A stretch of DNA of 64,000 nucleotides, taken from contig NZ_BOMN01000092.1 in NCBI RefSeq assembly GCF_016862215.1, positions 1 to 64,000 on the forward strand, in the 5' to 3' direction. The translations under genes and the position numbers were made by a program. Positions 42,335 to 49,941 of the stretch are shown here, piece by piece. The notes under the pieces were generated by a model, which was not told the DNA's origin, did no database searches, and worked only from the letters and a program-made list of their open reading frames with translations. Numbering within the stretch: the stretch's first letter is position 1; each line of letters starts with the position of its first letter. Source of the stretch: Winogradskya humida (GTDB lineage: Bacteria > Actinomycetota > Actinomycetes > Mycobacteriales > Micromonosporaceae).

Positions 42335-42934
42335 TCAGCTCTGCCGGCTCAGCCCCGGGTTCGTTACGGCCACGTCGCGACGCGCGGCACGAGGTGAGCC
42401 GGACGCGACCACCATCGCGAGCTCCGCGACCAGCAGGACACGTTCGAGCAGGCCCAGGACGTCGCGCAGCGGCGGGCCGAGGATGAACGACGCGAACAGC
42501 GGTGCCAGCATCACCAGGCAGGCGACGGCTGCGAACCGCAGGGTGTGCCGCCGCGGTGCCGCCAGAACGCCGAACGGGAGGCTGATCAGGGCGACCAGGG
42601 CCGCCACGAGGTGGATCTGACCGATGACGGTCGGCAGGCCGCCGGGCACGTCGCGACGGCAGACGGCCAGGACCACCAGGCCCGCGCACCAGCCGGCGAA
42701 GAACACGTCCGCTCGCGCGGAGCGCCGCCACGGAAGAGTCAGGACCGAGCCTGTCGCGACGAGCAGGACCGCGAGGCCGAACAGCCAGCCGTGCGGTTGC
42801 CGCGCGTAGTCACTGATCATGTCGCGCACCGGATTGACCGCTCGCATGCTCGCGTGCAGGACGAGGACCAGCACGAACGCCGTACCGATCAGGGTCGCTC
42901 CGATCGTGCGGCCCGGCAGTCTGCGAGATCCCAT
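42335..42934 (-). CDS. DUF998-type membrane protein
   Basis: 199 residues with six hydrophobic helices. The N-terminal helix is followed by a conserved ISDYARQPHGWLFGLAVLL segment, characteristic of DUF998 proteins, and later by PTVIGQIHLVAALVALISLPFGVLAA. Members are uncharacterised integral membrane proteins, distantly related to frataxin-unrelated six-helix families. Convergent with the TetR gene (11 bp gap) and divergent from the LuxR-type gene. Confidence 0.78.
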   Translation of the reverse strand: MGSRRLPGRTIGATLIGTAFVLVLVLHASMRAVNPVRDMISDYARQPHGWLFGLAVLLVATGSVLTLPWRRSARADVFFAGWCAGLVVLAVCRRDVPGGLPTVIGQIHLVAALVALISLPFGVLAAPRRHTLRFAAVACLVMLAPLFASFILGPPLRDVLGLLERVLLVAELAMVVASGSPRAARRDVAVTNPGLSRQS

Positions 42935-43144
42935 CGGACCAGCTTCGCTCGCCCGGCGGCTTCCGGCACGGCAACGGGTGAGGGCGCCGGCTCCCCCGAG
43001 GTGCCGGCGCCCGGTCCCGGACGGCCCTCAGGAGGCGATGGTGCCGCCCCTCAGGGAGTGGCCGCTGGCCTGGCCCTTCACGATCCGCCAGTTTCCTGAA
43101 GTGGGGTTTCACCGGGCGGTGACCGCCGCGGTGAACATCGGGGC

Positions 43145-43519
43145 ATGGAGATGTCGGTCGGTACGGTGCTGGAGTGGCTCCGGGTGCAGCCGCCGCAGGT
43201 CGTCGAGGCGGTCGTGGCGTCGGCCCGGGAGATGGGTCCGCAGGCCAGGCGGCCGGTGCCCCGGTTGTCCGACCGGGAGCTCACCGCGCTCGTGTGGTGG
43301 CTGCGGTCGATGACCAAGGCGTCGGTGGCCCGGCGGATGGGGGTGTCACCGCACACCGTGGACATGTACATCAAACGGATCCGGGCCAAGTACGCCGAGA
43401 CGGGCTGTCTCCTGCCCACCAAGGCCGACCTGCTCGCCCGTGCCGTCGAGGACGGTCTGATCGAACTCGGGGGTACGGGCGTCCTTCCCGGCGGTCCGGG
43501 CACGCGCGTCAACGGCTGA
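43145..43519 (+). CDS. Small LuxR/GerE-type helix-turn-helix protein
   Basis: 124 residues. A helical N-terminus (VLEWLRVQPPQVVEAVVASA) is followed by a LuxR-like DNA-binding domain with LSDRELTALVWWL, then the HTH MTKASVARRMGVSPHTVDMYIKRIRAKY. There is no receiver or ligand-binding domain, so it is a stand-alone regulator. The 3' end overlaps the GH16 gene by 11 bp on the opposite strand. The 210-bp upstream spacer has a 9-bp GC hairpin at 42982-43012 (GGGCGCCGG/CCGGCGCCC). The ATG at 43145 or the one at 43151 may start it. Confidence 0.78.
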   Translation: MEMSVGTVLEWLRVQPPQVVEAVVASAREMGPQARRPVPRLSDRELTALVWWLRSMTKASVARRMGVSPHTVDMYIKRIRAKYAETGCLLPTKADLLARAVEDGLIELGGTGVLPGGPGTRVNG

Positions 43520-44957
43520 CGCCCGGGATCGCGTACACCCGGGCCCAGTCGGCCTCGAAGACAGCCGGCTGCATCGACGTGCCGTAGAAGTTGTCGAGCT
43601 GGATGGTCTGGTGCATCGGCCCGGGTGCGCACTGCACGCAGTCGGCGCCGAAGCTGAACCACTCGACGCCGTCGAGGTAGCCCTTGACGTGCTGCGGGGT
43701 CCACTCGAACCCGAAATTGTGCCACTGGCCGAGGTCGACGCCGCACTTCTCCGCGTGCTCCTGGGTGCGGGGCTGATGGTTCGGGAAGTGCAGGAACGCA
43801 CCGGCGCACCGCTCGCCGGGGGCGCTGTTCTCGAGGTAGTCGTACTCCGCGCCCTCCGGCCACTCGTCGGAGTCCGGCCAGGTGATCAGTACCGGGTGGT
43901 ACTGGTGGCCGTTGTTCGCGCCGGTCGCCTGCGAGCGGGCGCGGATCTCCCAGCGGCCGTACCGCTGCCCGGTCTCGCTGGCCAGCCAGCCGCTGTCCCC
44001 GCCGGACTCGCCGGTCATGCGCAGGATGCCGCCGAGCACCCGGCTGTTCGATTCGCAGCGGCGCCCGTTGCCGTCGTGGCCGGGCCAGCATTCCGCGGCC
44101 CGGGACCACTTCGCGGCGTCGGGTGCGGCCGGGGCGCTCGTGCTGCCGTAGTTGAACTCGTCGGAGCCCGGCAGCGGCGCCCCCCACTGGAACCGGGCCG
44201 CGGCGGTGTCGGTGGCCGGCGGCGGCGTGGTCGGCGGCGGGCTGGTCGGCGACGGCGGCGCGCTGGAGGGCGGGCTGGTCGGCTGGCTGGTCGGCTGGCT
44301 GGTCGGCGGGCTGGTCGGCGGGCTGGTCGGCGGGCTGGTCGGCTGGGTGGGGTCGGGGCCGGTCGGTGGGCGGTAGTCGCAGGCGGTCGCGGCCCAGGTC
44401 ATGCCGGCGGGGGCGGCGAGGCGGGCGGTCACGTTGGCTCGGGTGGCGCCGGCCGGGGCGGTGAAGTCGGCGGCGATCCGGGTCCACTGCTCGGCCGCGC
44501 TCACCGGCACCGGCACGTCCGCGCCGATGGAGTGCCCGAGGTAGGTGCCGGCGGCGTCGTACCAGTCGGCCTGCATGCGTACGGTTGCGGTGCTCGCGGG
44601 CCCGGACGCCCAGGTGTCCATCGCGAAGCGCCACTGTTCCCCGGCGGTGACGGTCTTCTGCGGCAGGTACATCTCGGGGTTGGCGCCGTTGGCCGCGGGC
44701 TGCACGTAGGCGTAGTCGGCGACCACGTGGGCGGCGACCGCGGTCCGCGCACCGGCGGCGCCGGCGTTGTGCGCTCCCCAGCCCGTGGTGTCACGGTCGA
44801 GCAGCGGGTTGGTGCAGGCGCTGACCACTGTGCCCGTACGCGTGTCCGCATTATTTTTTGCTTCGGCGGCCATCCCGGCGCCGATCGTGGTGAGGGCAAG
44901 CAGACCGCACGCCGCGGTGGCGACCGGGCGGCTCCAGACCGTCGATGATGGATGCAT
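43509..44957 (-). CDS. Secreted GH16 glycoside hydrolase with N-terminal carbohydrate-binding-like domain
   Basis: 482 residues. A Sec signal (to about residue 31) precedes a beta-sandwich domain of CBM4/9-like type (about 45-195, starting NPLLDRDTTGWGAHNAG), a Pro/Thr/Ser linker with repeated PPTS units (198-250) and a GH16 catalytic domain. The catalytic signature E-x-D-x-x-E reads EYDYLE near residue 370. GH16 enzymes cleave beta-1,3 or mixed-linkage glucans, agars and related polymers; the exact substrate cannot be read here. It is divergent from the transmembrane SARP gene, with four 11-12-bp-spaced GGTCA repeats in between. Confidence 0.9.
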   Translation of the reverse strand: MHPSSTVWSRPVATAACGLLALTTIGAGMAAEAKNNADTRTGTVVSACTNPLLDRDTTGWGAHNAGAAGARTAVAAHVVADYAYVQPAANGANPEMYLPQKTVTAGEQWRFAMDTWASGPASTATVRMQADWYDAAGTYLGHSIGADVPVPVSAAEQWTRIAADFTAPAGATRANVTARLAAPAGMTWAATACDYRPPTGPDPTQPTSPPTSPPTSPPTSQPTSQPTSPPSSAPPSPTSPPPTTPPPATDTAAARFQWGAPLPGSDEFNYGSTSAPAAPDAAKWSRAAECWPGHDGNGRRCESNSRVLGGILRMTGESGGDSGWLASETGQRYGRWEIRARSQATGANNGHQYHPVLITWPDSDEWPEGAEYDYLENSAPGERCAGAFLHFPNHQPRTQEHAEKCGVDLGQWHNFGFEWTPQHVKGYLDGVEWFSFGADCVQCAPGPMHQTIQLDNFYGTSMQPAVFEADWARVYAIPGVSR

Positions 44958-45058
44958 CGCTCCCCCTGTCGAGGTTTGTTTCTCGCTATGAGCAAGCCTC
45001 GTGTCGTCCGTCGATCGGCGCCTGACCCCTGAACGGGTAGTGCGACCGCGGCGTGACC

Positions 45059-45099
45059 CGGTCAGACACCGGTCACGTCCGGGTCAAGTGCCTGGTCAC
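45059..45099. promoter_or_regulatory. Four GGTCA direct repeats with 11-12 bp period (putative SARP box)
   Basis: GGTCA occurs at 45060, 45071, 45082 and 45094. Direct heptamer repeats with 11-bp spacing are the standard binding pattern of SARP proteins. They lie about 100 bp upstream of the GH16 start and about 150 bp upstream of the SARP start. Inverted TGACC copies also occur nearby (45023 and 45053). Confidence 0.6.
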
Positions 45100-45171
45100 C
45101 GCGAATTTCGGCATCCGTACGCCGGGCCGGGTTGCCCTACGCTGAATCCGTCACCATCGATGCCACCGCCG

Positions 45172-45236
45172 TAGCCCACCGCCATAGCCCACCGCCGTAG
45201 CCCACCGCCGTAGCCCACCGCCGTAGCCCACCGTCG
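45172..45236. repeat. Five 13-bp tandem repeats in the SARP gene leader
   Basis: Unit TAGCCCACCGCCG with single-base changes in the first and last copies, ending a few bases before the AAGGAG ribosome site of the SARP gene. A TTGCCCTACGCT block at 45132 upstream may be part of its promoter. Confidence 0.85.
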
Positions 45237-45251
45237 TCGTAAGGAGCGGAT

Positions 45252-47114
45252 GTGCCCGAGCCCGCCTTCGCCGCAGAGCCAGCTCGCGCGCCCGTCTTCG
45301 CCGCGCTGGGCCCGTTGAGCGTCACCGGCCCGCGGGGAGAGCCCCTGACGATCGCGCCCGGGAAGCGCCGGGACCTGCTGGCCGTGCTGCTGAGGCATCG
45401 CAACGCCTGGGTGACGGTCGACGATCTGGCGGCGGCGCTGTGGGATCGCGCGGCGTACCCGAGCTCCATCGGGGGCAGCGTCAAGACGTACGTGCATCAG
45501 CTGCGCAAGGACCTGCCGCCGGACGCCACCGGGGAGCGACTGGCCGGGCGCCGGGGCGCGTACCGGCTGGTGGTGCACCCGGGTGAGCTGGACATCGATC
45601 TGTTCGAGTCGCTGGTCGAGCAGGGTACCGAGGCGCGGGTGCAGAAGCGGCCCGAGGAGGCCGTCGCGATCCAGCGGCGTGCGCTCGCGTTGTGGCGGGG
45701 TGCCCCCGACGAGGACAGCATCGACGTGGTCGCCGCCCGGCACCTTGCCGAGGTCCGGCTGACGGCCCGTTACTGCCTGGCGGACGCGTTGCTGGACAGC
45801 GGCGACGTCACCGAGGCGATCGTGGTGCTGCGCGCGGCGCTGGTCGAGGATCCGTTGCGGGAGCCAGGCTGGGAACGGCTGTTGCTGGCGCAGCGGGAGG
45901 CGGGATGGCAGGTCGACGCGCTGGCCAGCTACGAGCAGGCCCGGTCGGTGCTTCTGGAGCAGTTCGGTGCGGAGCCCGGCAGCCGGTTGCAGGAGATCTA
46001 CCGGACGCTGCTGTCAGAGACGGCCGACGCCCCGGCCCCAGCCCCGGCGCCCGGCCCCGTCCGCGTCCCCGCGCAGGTTCCCGCCACCCCCACCATGGCC
46101 AGGTCCCGTGGTCTTCTCGTCGCGGTCCTCGCCGTGGTGCTGTTCTCCGTCGCGGGCTCCGCCGGGGTCCCGGACTCGAGCCGGGCGCTGGCACCGCTGA
46201 ACGCGGCGCCCGTCGCGGCGGCGCAACCGAGGATCCTGTTCGGACTCGGCGCGGACGCGGTGCCCGCGACCAGGTCGCCACTGATGTCCGCCGGCATCGG
46301 CATGGTCACCACCTGGTACCACGGCCCCAAGCAGCTCAGCCAGTTCGAGGGCTGGCGCGCGGACCTCATCCCGCAGATCTACCGCTCGGGGCGGGCCCAC
46401 CATCTGGTCGTGGCCACCTGGGACGACCCCGAGTCGCTCGACACCCGGTTCGGCCGGGCGTGCGGTCAGGCGTACCCACTGTCACCGGATTTTCTCGTCG
46501 ACATGCGCCGGCTCGCCCGGGCCTTCGCCGGCAGGGCGGACGGACCGCCGCTCTACATCTCGATGTTCCACGGCCTGGAAAAGCTGACCTGCGCGAACAA
46601 CGGATATCTCGCCGACCCGGCCACCACCAGCTACTACATGGCGCTCAAGGAACGCTATTCCGAGCTGCTGAAACTCTTCCACACCGAGGCGCCCAACGCC
46701 CGGGTCGCGCTGAACTGGGACGGCTGGACGGCCTCGCACGACGAACCGGAGAACGGCGCCGGCCTGTCGATGTTCCAGTACTTCGCCGAGGCCATGAGCG
46801 CCTCGGACTTCCAAAGCTTCAACGCCTTCGAGGAGCACGGCAACGCCGAGGACATCCGGCAGATGGTGGACGTCCTCGGGGTCTACGGCCCGGTGATGGT
46901 CGCGTACTTCGGCCCGCACGAGGACCCCGTCCCCGTCTACCAGAAGGATCTGCGGGAGACCTTCACCCCCGGGGCGCTGTCCCGCCTGACCGCACACGGC
47001 CTCTTCGCCTTCAGCTTCCGCGACGACGACGTCCTGCGCGCCTCACCGGAGACCATGGCCCTCGCCACCGAGGCCATCCACGACTTCGGCCACCTCGTCC
47101 CCCGCGGAGGATAG
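45252..47114 (+). CDS. Transmembrane SARP-type regulator with extracytoplasmic glycosidase-like domain
   Basis: 620 residues. Residues 15-100 are an OmpR/SARP winged helix (FAALGPLSVTGPRGEPLTIAPGKRR onward), 105-255 a BTAD domain, 258-282 an Ala/Pro-rich linker, 285-305 a single transmembrane helix (GLLVAVLAVVLFSVAGSAG), and 320-620 an extracytoplasmic domain. That domain has repeated strand/helix units (VTTWYHGPKQ, VVATWDDPES, YISMFHGLEK, VALNWDGW, FNAFEEHGN, VAYFGPHED, FAFSFRDDD) suggesting a TIM-barrel glycosidase-like fold; catalytic competence is unknown. The layout places DNA binding inside and polysaccharide sensing outside in one chain, like CadC/ToxR. GTG start with an AAGGAG site. 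Divergent from a GH16 gene, which is the probable target. Confidence 0.85.
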   Translation: MPEPAFAAEPARAPVFAALGPLSVTGPRGEPLTIAPGKRRDLLAVLLRHRNAWVTVDDLAAALWDRAAYPSSIGGSVKTYVHQLRKDLPPDATGERLAGRRGAYRLVVHPGELDIDLFESLVEQGTEARVQKRPEEAVAIQRRALALWRGAPDEDSIDVVAARHLAEVRLTARYCLADALLDSGDVTEAIVVLRAALVEDPLREPGWERLLLAQREAGWQVDALASYEQARSVLLEQFGAEPGSRLQEIYRTLLSETADAPAPAPAPGPVRVPAQVPATPTMARSRGLLVAVLAVVLFSVAGSAGVPDSSRALAPLNAAPVAAAQPRILFGLGADAVPATRSPLMSAGIGMVTTWYHGPKQLSQFEGWRADLIPQIYRSGRAHHLVVATWDDPESLDTRFGRACGQAYPLSPDFLVDMRRLARAFAGRADGPPLYISMFHGLEKLTCANNGYLADPATTSYYMALKERYSELLKLFHTEAPNARVALNWDGWTASHDEPENGAGLSMFQYFAEAMSASDFQSFNAFEEHGNAEDIRQMVDVLGVYGPVMVAYFGPHEDPVPVYQKDLRETFTPGALSRLTAHGLFAFSFRDDDVLRASPETMALATEAIHDFGHLVPRGG

Positions 47115-47123
47115 GACCCGCGA

Positions 47124-47933
47124 TCAGCTCAGATCGTGCGCGGCCGCCAGGCCGATCCTGCGGTTGAGTGCGGCAACACCCTTGACCACCGTCGTACGCG
47201 GAACGAAGCGCGACGCCCACGTCTGTGCCCGGTTGCTGAACCGGCCCGGGTACGACGCGGCCCGCCGCCGGGTGTAGTCGTCGAGGGTCCGGGCAGCCAC
47301 CGAGGCTGTGGTGTCGGTGCGGCCCGCGACCATCTCGGCAGTGGTGCCGTCGAAGAACCCGGTGTCGGTGGCGCCCGGGTGGGCGGCCATCACGTGCACC
47401 CCGGTGCCGCGCAGCTCCTCGGCCAGGGCTTCGGTGAACGACAGGACAAAGGCTTTCGTGGCGGCGTAACTCGCCTGGTACGGCATGGGCTGGAACGCCG
47501 CGGTGGAGGCGACGTTGATGATGCCGCCGTCCCCGCGGTCCACCATCTGCCGGCTCGTCTCGTAGGTGAGGGTGAGCAGCCCGGTGATGTTGAGATCGAT
47601 CGAGCGGTGGTGCCGGTCGAGTGCGGTGCCGAGGAACGGCCCGACCGCCCCGATGCCGGCGTTGTTGATCAGCAGGTCGACCCGGAGCCCGCGTTTGTCC
47701 AGCTCGCTCAGGAGCCGGTGCGGGCCGTCCGATGCTGCGAGATCGGCGGCGATCGGTGTGACGGTGACACCGTGCTGCGCCCGGATCTCGCCGGCGGCCG
47801 CTTCCAGGTCGGGTTGGGACCGGGCCACGAGGATGACGTCGGCGCCACGGCGGGCCAGCTCGTTCGCGTACGCCAGGCCGATGCCCTTCGACGCCCCGGT
47901 GACCAGTGCGGTCCGTGCGCGGTAGTCGTCCAC
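47124..47933 (-). CDS. Short-chain dehydrogenase/reductase
   Basis: About 269 residues, classical SDR: cofactor motif TGASKGIG, NNAG, and the catalytic Ser/Tyr/Lys in INVASTAAFQPMPYQASYAATKAF. A C-terminal extension (TTVVKGVAALNRRIGL) is as in SDRs annotated for acyl or lipid substrates in actinomycetes. The NADP(H) preference is likely from the basic residue after the glycine motif (ARSQ). The GTG at 47933 follows GGGGGAACG. Its promoter holds two near-identical TTCGAG palindromes, so it is probably tightly regulated; no cognate regulator is adjacent except possibly the LysR gene 1 kb away. Confidence 0.85.
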   Translation of the reverse strand: MDDYRARTALVTGASKGIGLAYANELARRGADVILVARSQPDLEAAAGEIRAQHGVTVTPIAADLAASDGPHRLLSELDKRGLRVDLLINNAGIGAVGPFLGTALDRHHRSIDLNITGLLTLTYETSRQMVDRGDGGIINVASTAAFQPMPYQASYAATKAFVLSFTEALAEELRGTGVHVMAAHPGATDTGFFDGTTAEMVAGRTDTTASVAARTLDDYTRRRAASYPGRFSNRAQTWASRFVPRTTVVKGVAALNRRIGLAAAHDLS

Positions 47934-47945
47934 CGTTCCCCCAAT

Positions 47946-47962
47946 ACTTCGAGTCTCGAAGT
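47946..47962. promoter_or_regulatory. Palindromic operator A of the SDR promoter
   Basis: Perfect dyad ACTTCGAG-T-CTCGAAGT, 13 bp upstream of the SDR GTG start. Its core TTCGAG-N-CTCGAA recurs at 47977, centre-to-centre 29 bp away. Confidence 0.75.
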
Positions 47963-47976
47963 ACGCTAGCACAAGC

Positions 47977-47989
47977 TTCGAGACTCGAA
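47977..47989. promoter_or_regulatory. Palindromic operator B of the SDR promoter
   Basis: Second perfect core TTCGAG-A-CTCGAA. It abuts the stop codon of the upstream amidohydrolase gene, so the whole 56-bp spacer is occupied by the two dyads. Confidence 0.75.
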
Positions 47990-48856
47990 TTATTCCGTCG
48001 GCCAGCCCAGGATCCGCCGGGTGGTGCCGCCGAACAGGGCCACCTTCTCCGCCGTGGACAGGTCGGTGCGGTCGAGCAGGTAGTGCAGGCCCTGGGCGTA
48101 CGAGTGATAGGCGGGGTGTCTCGGCAGTGGGTCGAAGCCGAGCAGCCGCCCGGAGACCCGGTGTTGATCCGTCGCCCACATGCAGCGGTCGGCGCCGAAC
48201 GCATCCAGCACCCTGCGCAGATGCGGCCAGACATCCGGGTACGGATACGGCTCGGCCGACAGCGTCGGCGCACCCGACAGCTTCACGGTGACGTTCGGGA
48301 ACTCGGCGAGCGCCACCAACTGATCGAGACCACGCCACGGTGAGTCGCTGACCGGCAGGTAGGGCGGCTGATCGAGCCCGAGATGATCCACGACCAGCGC
48401 AAGACCGGGACGGGCCCGTGCGACGGCCGCCAGGTCGGGCAGGGTTCCAGCACCCAGCACCCCGACGGGTACGCCGTACTTGTCAGCGGCGTCGAACAGC
48501 GCGTCGTACGCCCCGGCCCGCAGCCGCCCGGCATTCTCCGGAGGGAAGGCCGTCGTGATCCGGATCCCGGGAACGCCGGGGGTGTCCCGGACAGCCTGGA
48601 CCTGCTCGGCGATGTCGGGCGCGGTCTCGTCGAGCGGCAGCACCACCGCCAGCCGCTGCGGATAACGGGCGACAACCGCCCTGCACCACCCGGCCGGCGC
48701 GAACAACGGACCGCTGATCAGAACGGCCGCGTCCACCCCGGCCGCGTCCATCTGGGCCAGCAGCAACTCGGCCTGCAGATCCAGAAACGATTCCTCGCCG
48801 TGCTCCCACGGTGTCCACGGGGCCGGCAGATGCAGATGCGCGTCGATGATGTCCAC
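47990..48856 (-). CDS. Amidohydrolase-2 family metal-dependent hydrolase
   Basis: About 288 residues. A TIM-barrel amidohydrolase of PF04909 type: the N-terminal HxH metal motif is DAHLHLP, a barrel His occurs in VVDHLGLDQ and the late Asp in MWATDQHR. Related enzymes are lactonases, decarboxylases and sugar lactone hydrolases acting in the cytosol. The GTG at 48856 begins directly with the first barrel strand; longer upstream reading is shadow. Divergent from the LysR gene with a CGGCACGTGCCG palindrome between, so it is the likely LysR target. Substrate unknown. Confidence 0.82.
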   Translation of the reverse strand: MDIIDAHLHLPAPWTPWEHGEESFLDLQAELLLAQMDAAGVDAAVLISGPLFAPAGWCRAVVARYPQRLAVVLPLDETAPDIAEQVQAVRDTPGVPGIRITTAFPPENAGRLRAGAYDALFDAADKYGVPVGVLGAGTLPDLAAVARARPGLALVVDHLGLDQPPYLPVSDSPWRGLDQLVALAEFPNVTVKLSGAPTLSAEPYPYPDVWPHLRRVLDAFGADRCMWATDQHRVSGRLLGFDPLPRHPAYHSYAQGLHYLLDRTDLSTAEKVALFGGTTRRILGWPTE

Positions 48857-48900
48857 GCCCTCATGCTGGGCGCCAACCCCCGCCGTGGCCAATGAAAGTT

Positions 48901-48912
48901 CGGCACGTGCCG
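48901..48912. promoter_or_regulatory. Palindrome in the LysR/amidohydrolase divergent promoter
   Basis: Perfect 12-bp palindrome CGGCACGTGCCG, 45 bp from the amidohydrolase start and 87 bp from the LysR start; a candidate LysR recognition site. Confidence 0.5.
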
Positions 48913-48939
48913 TTGCGCTTCCCGCATCACCCCACTTCA

Positions 48940-48985
48940 GGGCGGGCCGGGCCTCCGGGCGGGCCGGGCCTCCGGGCGGGCCGGG
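48940..48985. repeat. 17-bp GC-only tandem repeats upstream of the LysR gene
   Basis: Unit GGGCGGGCCGGGCCTCC, 2.7 copies, in the leader of the LysR gene. Probably replication slippage; a role in expression is not evident. Confidence 0.7.
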
Positions 48986-48998
48986 ATAGGGTTCCGGC

Positions 48999-49898
48999 AT
49001 GTCTGAGCCGCTGCCGGAGGAGCTCGACCTGCGGCTGGTGCGCAGTTTCACCGTCGTCGCTGAGCACCGCCACTTCGGCCGGGCCGCGCTGGTCCTGCAC
49101 ACCACCCAGTCCGCGTTGAGCCGGCAGATCCGCCGCCTCGAGCAGCAGATGGGTGTCAGCCTGTTCGACCGTGGCGCGCGCGGCACCGACCTCACCGCTG
49201 CCGGCGAGGTCCTGCTCTCTCACGCCGAGGCGCTGCTGGACGCGGCCGCGCAGGCGGTGATCGGCACCCGCGCCGCCGCCCGCCCTGGCCGGATCACCAT
49301 CGGCTACACGACGAACATCATCGTCACCCCGGCGGCCGGCGAGCTACGCCGGCGCCACCCCGGCGCGGAGATCAAGACCTTACACCTGGCCTGGAACCAG
49401 CCCCGCCCTGCCCTGCTCGAACGGCGAGTGGATGCGGTGCTTGCGCGGATGCCCCTGCGTACCGGTGGACTGAACGTCACCACCCTCTACCGGGAACCGC
49501 GGGTCCTGCTGGTCCCCGATGACCATCATCTGGCCGGCCGGTGGTCCGTCACGCTTGCCGACATCGCGGGCGTCGCTCTCCCCCGCACCTCCGACCCGGA
49601 ATGGGACGCGTTCTGGCGCATCGACCCCCGCCCGGACGGAAGCCCCGTGCCCACCGGCCCCCTGGCAGACCACGTCGAGGACAAGACCGAGTTCGTCGCA
49701 GCGGGCCACGCCCTCGCGATCGTCCCGGGCGGGGAACACCTCGGCCGCCTCCGCCCAGGAGTCACCGCCGTCCCGCTGGAAGGCGTCGAACCAGCAAGCA
49801 TCGTGCTCGCTACCCGCGCCGGCGAGCACAGCGCCCTGGTCGAGGCATTCTGCGAGATCACCACGGATCATTACGCGGGCGACGACCAGCATCGGTGA
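48999..49898 (+). CDS. LysR-family transcriptional regulator
   Basis: 299 residues. The N-terminal winged HTH (LRLVRSFTVVAEHRHFGRAA, then TTQSALSRQIRRLEQQMG) and a periplasmic-binding-like effector domain from about residue 92 are typical. The effector domain keeps the usual spacing and ends with an AxVLATRAGEHSALVEAF stretch. It is divergent from an amidohydrolase gene, which it probably controls in response to that enzyme's substrate or product. It is followed by a hairpin terminator. Confidence 0.9.
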   Translation: MSEPLPEELDLRLVRSFTVVAEHRHFGRAALVLHTTQSALSRQIRRLEQQMGVSLFDRGARGTDLTAAGEVLLSHAEALLDAAAQAVIGTRAAARPGRITIGYTTNIIVTPAAGELRRRHPGAEIKTLHLAWNQPRPALLERRVDAVLARMPLRTGGLNVTTLYREPRVLLVPDDHHLAGRWSVTLADIAGVALPRTSDPEWDAFWRIDPRPDGSPVPTGPLADHVEDKTEFVAAGHALAIVPGGEHLGRLRPGVTAVPLEGVEPASIVLATRAGEHSALVEAFCEITTDHYAGDDQHR

Positions 49899-49902
49899 GC
49901 CG

Positions 49903-49934
49903 AGCCCGGCGGAAGGCGTACCCTCCGCCGGGCT
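49903..49934. terminator. Bidirectional hairpin terminator
   Basis: A perfect 11-bp stem (AGCCCGGCGGA with TCCGCCGGGCT) with a 10-base loop between the convergent LysR and glycosyltransferase genes. Confidence 0.75.
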
Positions 49935-49941
49935 GGGACCG

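Noticed and set aside
47990..49195. A 401-residue amidohydrolase starting at 49195
   Set aside because: The extra N-terminal part overlaps the LysR HTH region in antisense and has no domain; the metal motif DAHLH begins right after the GTG at 48856.
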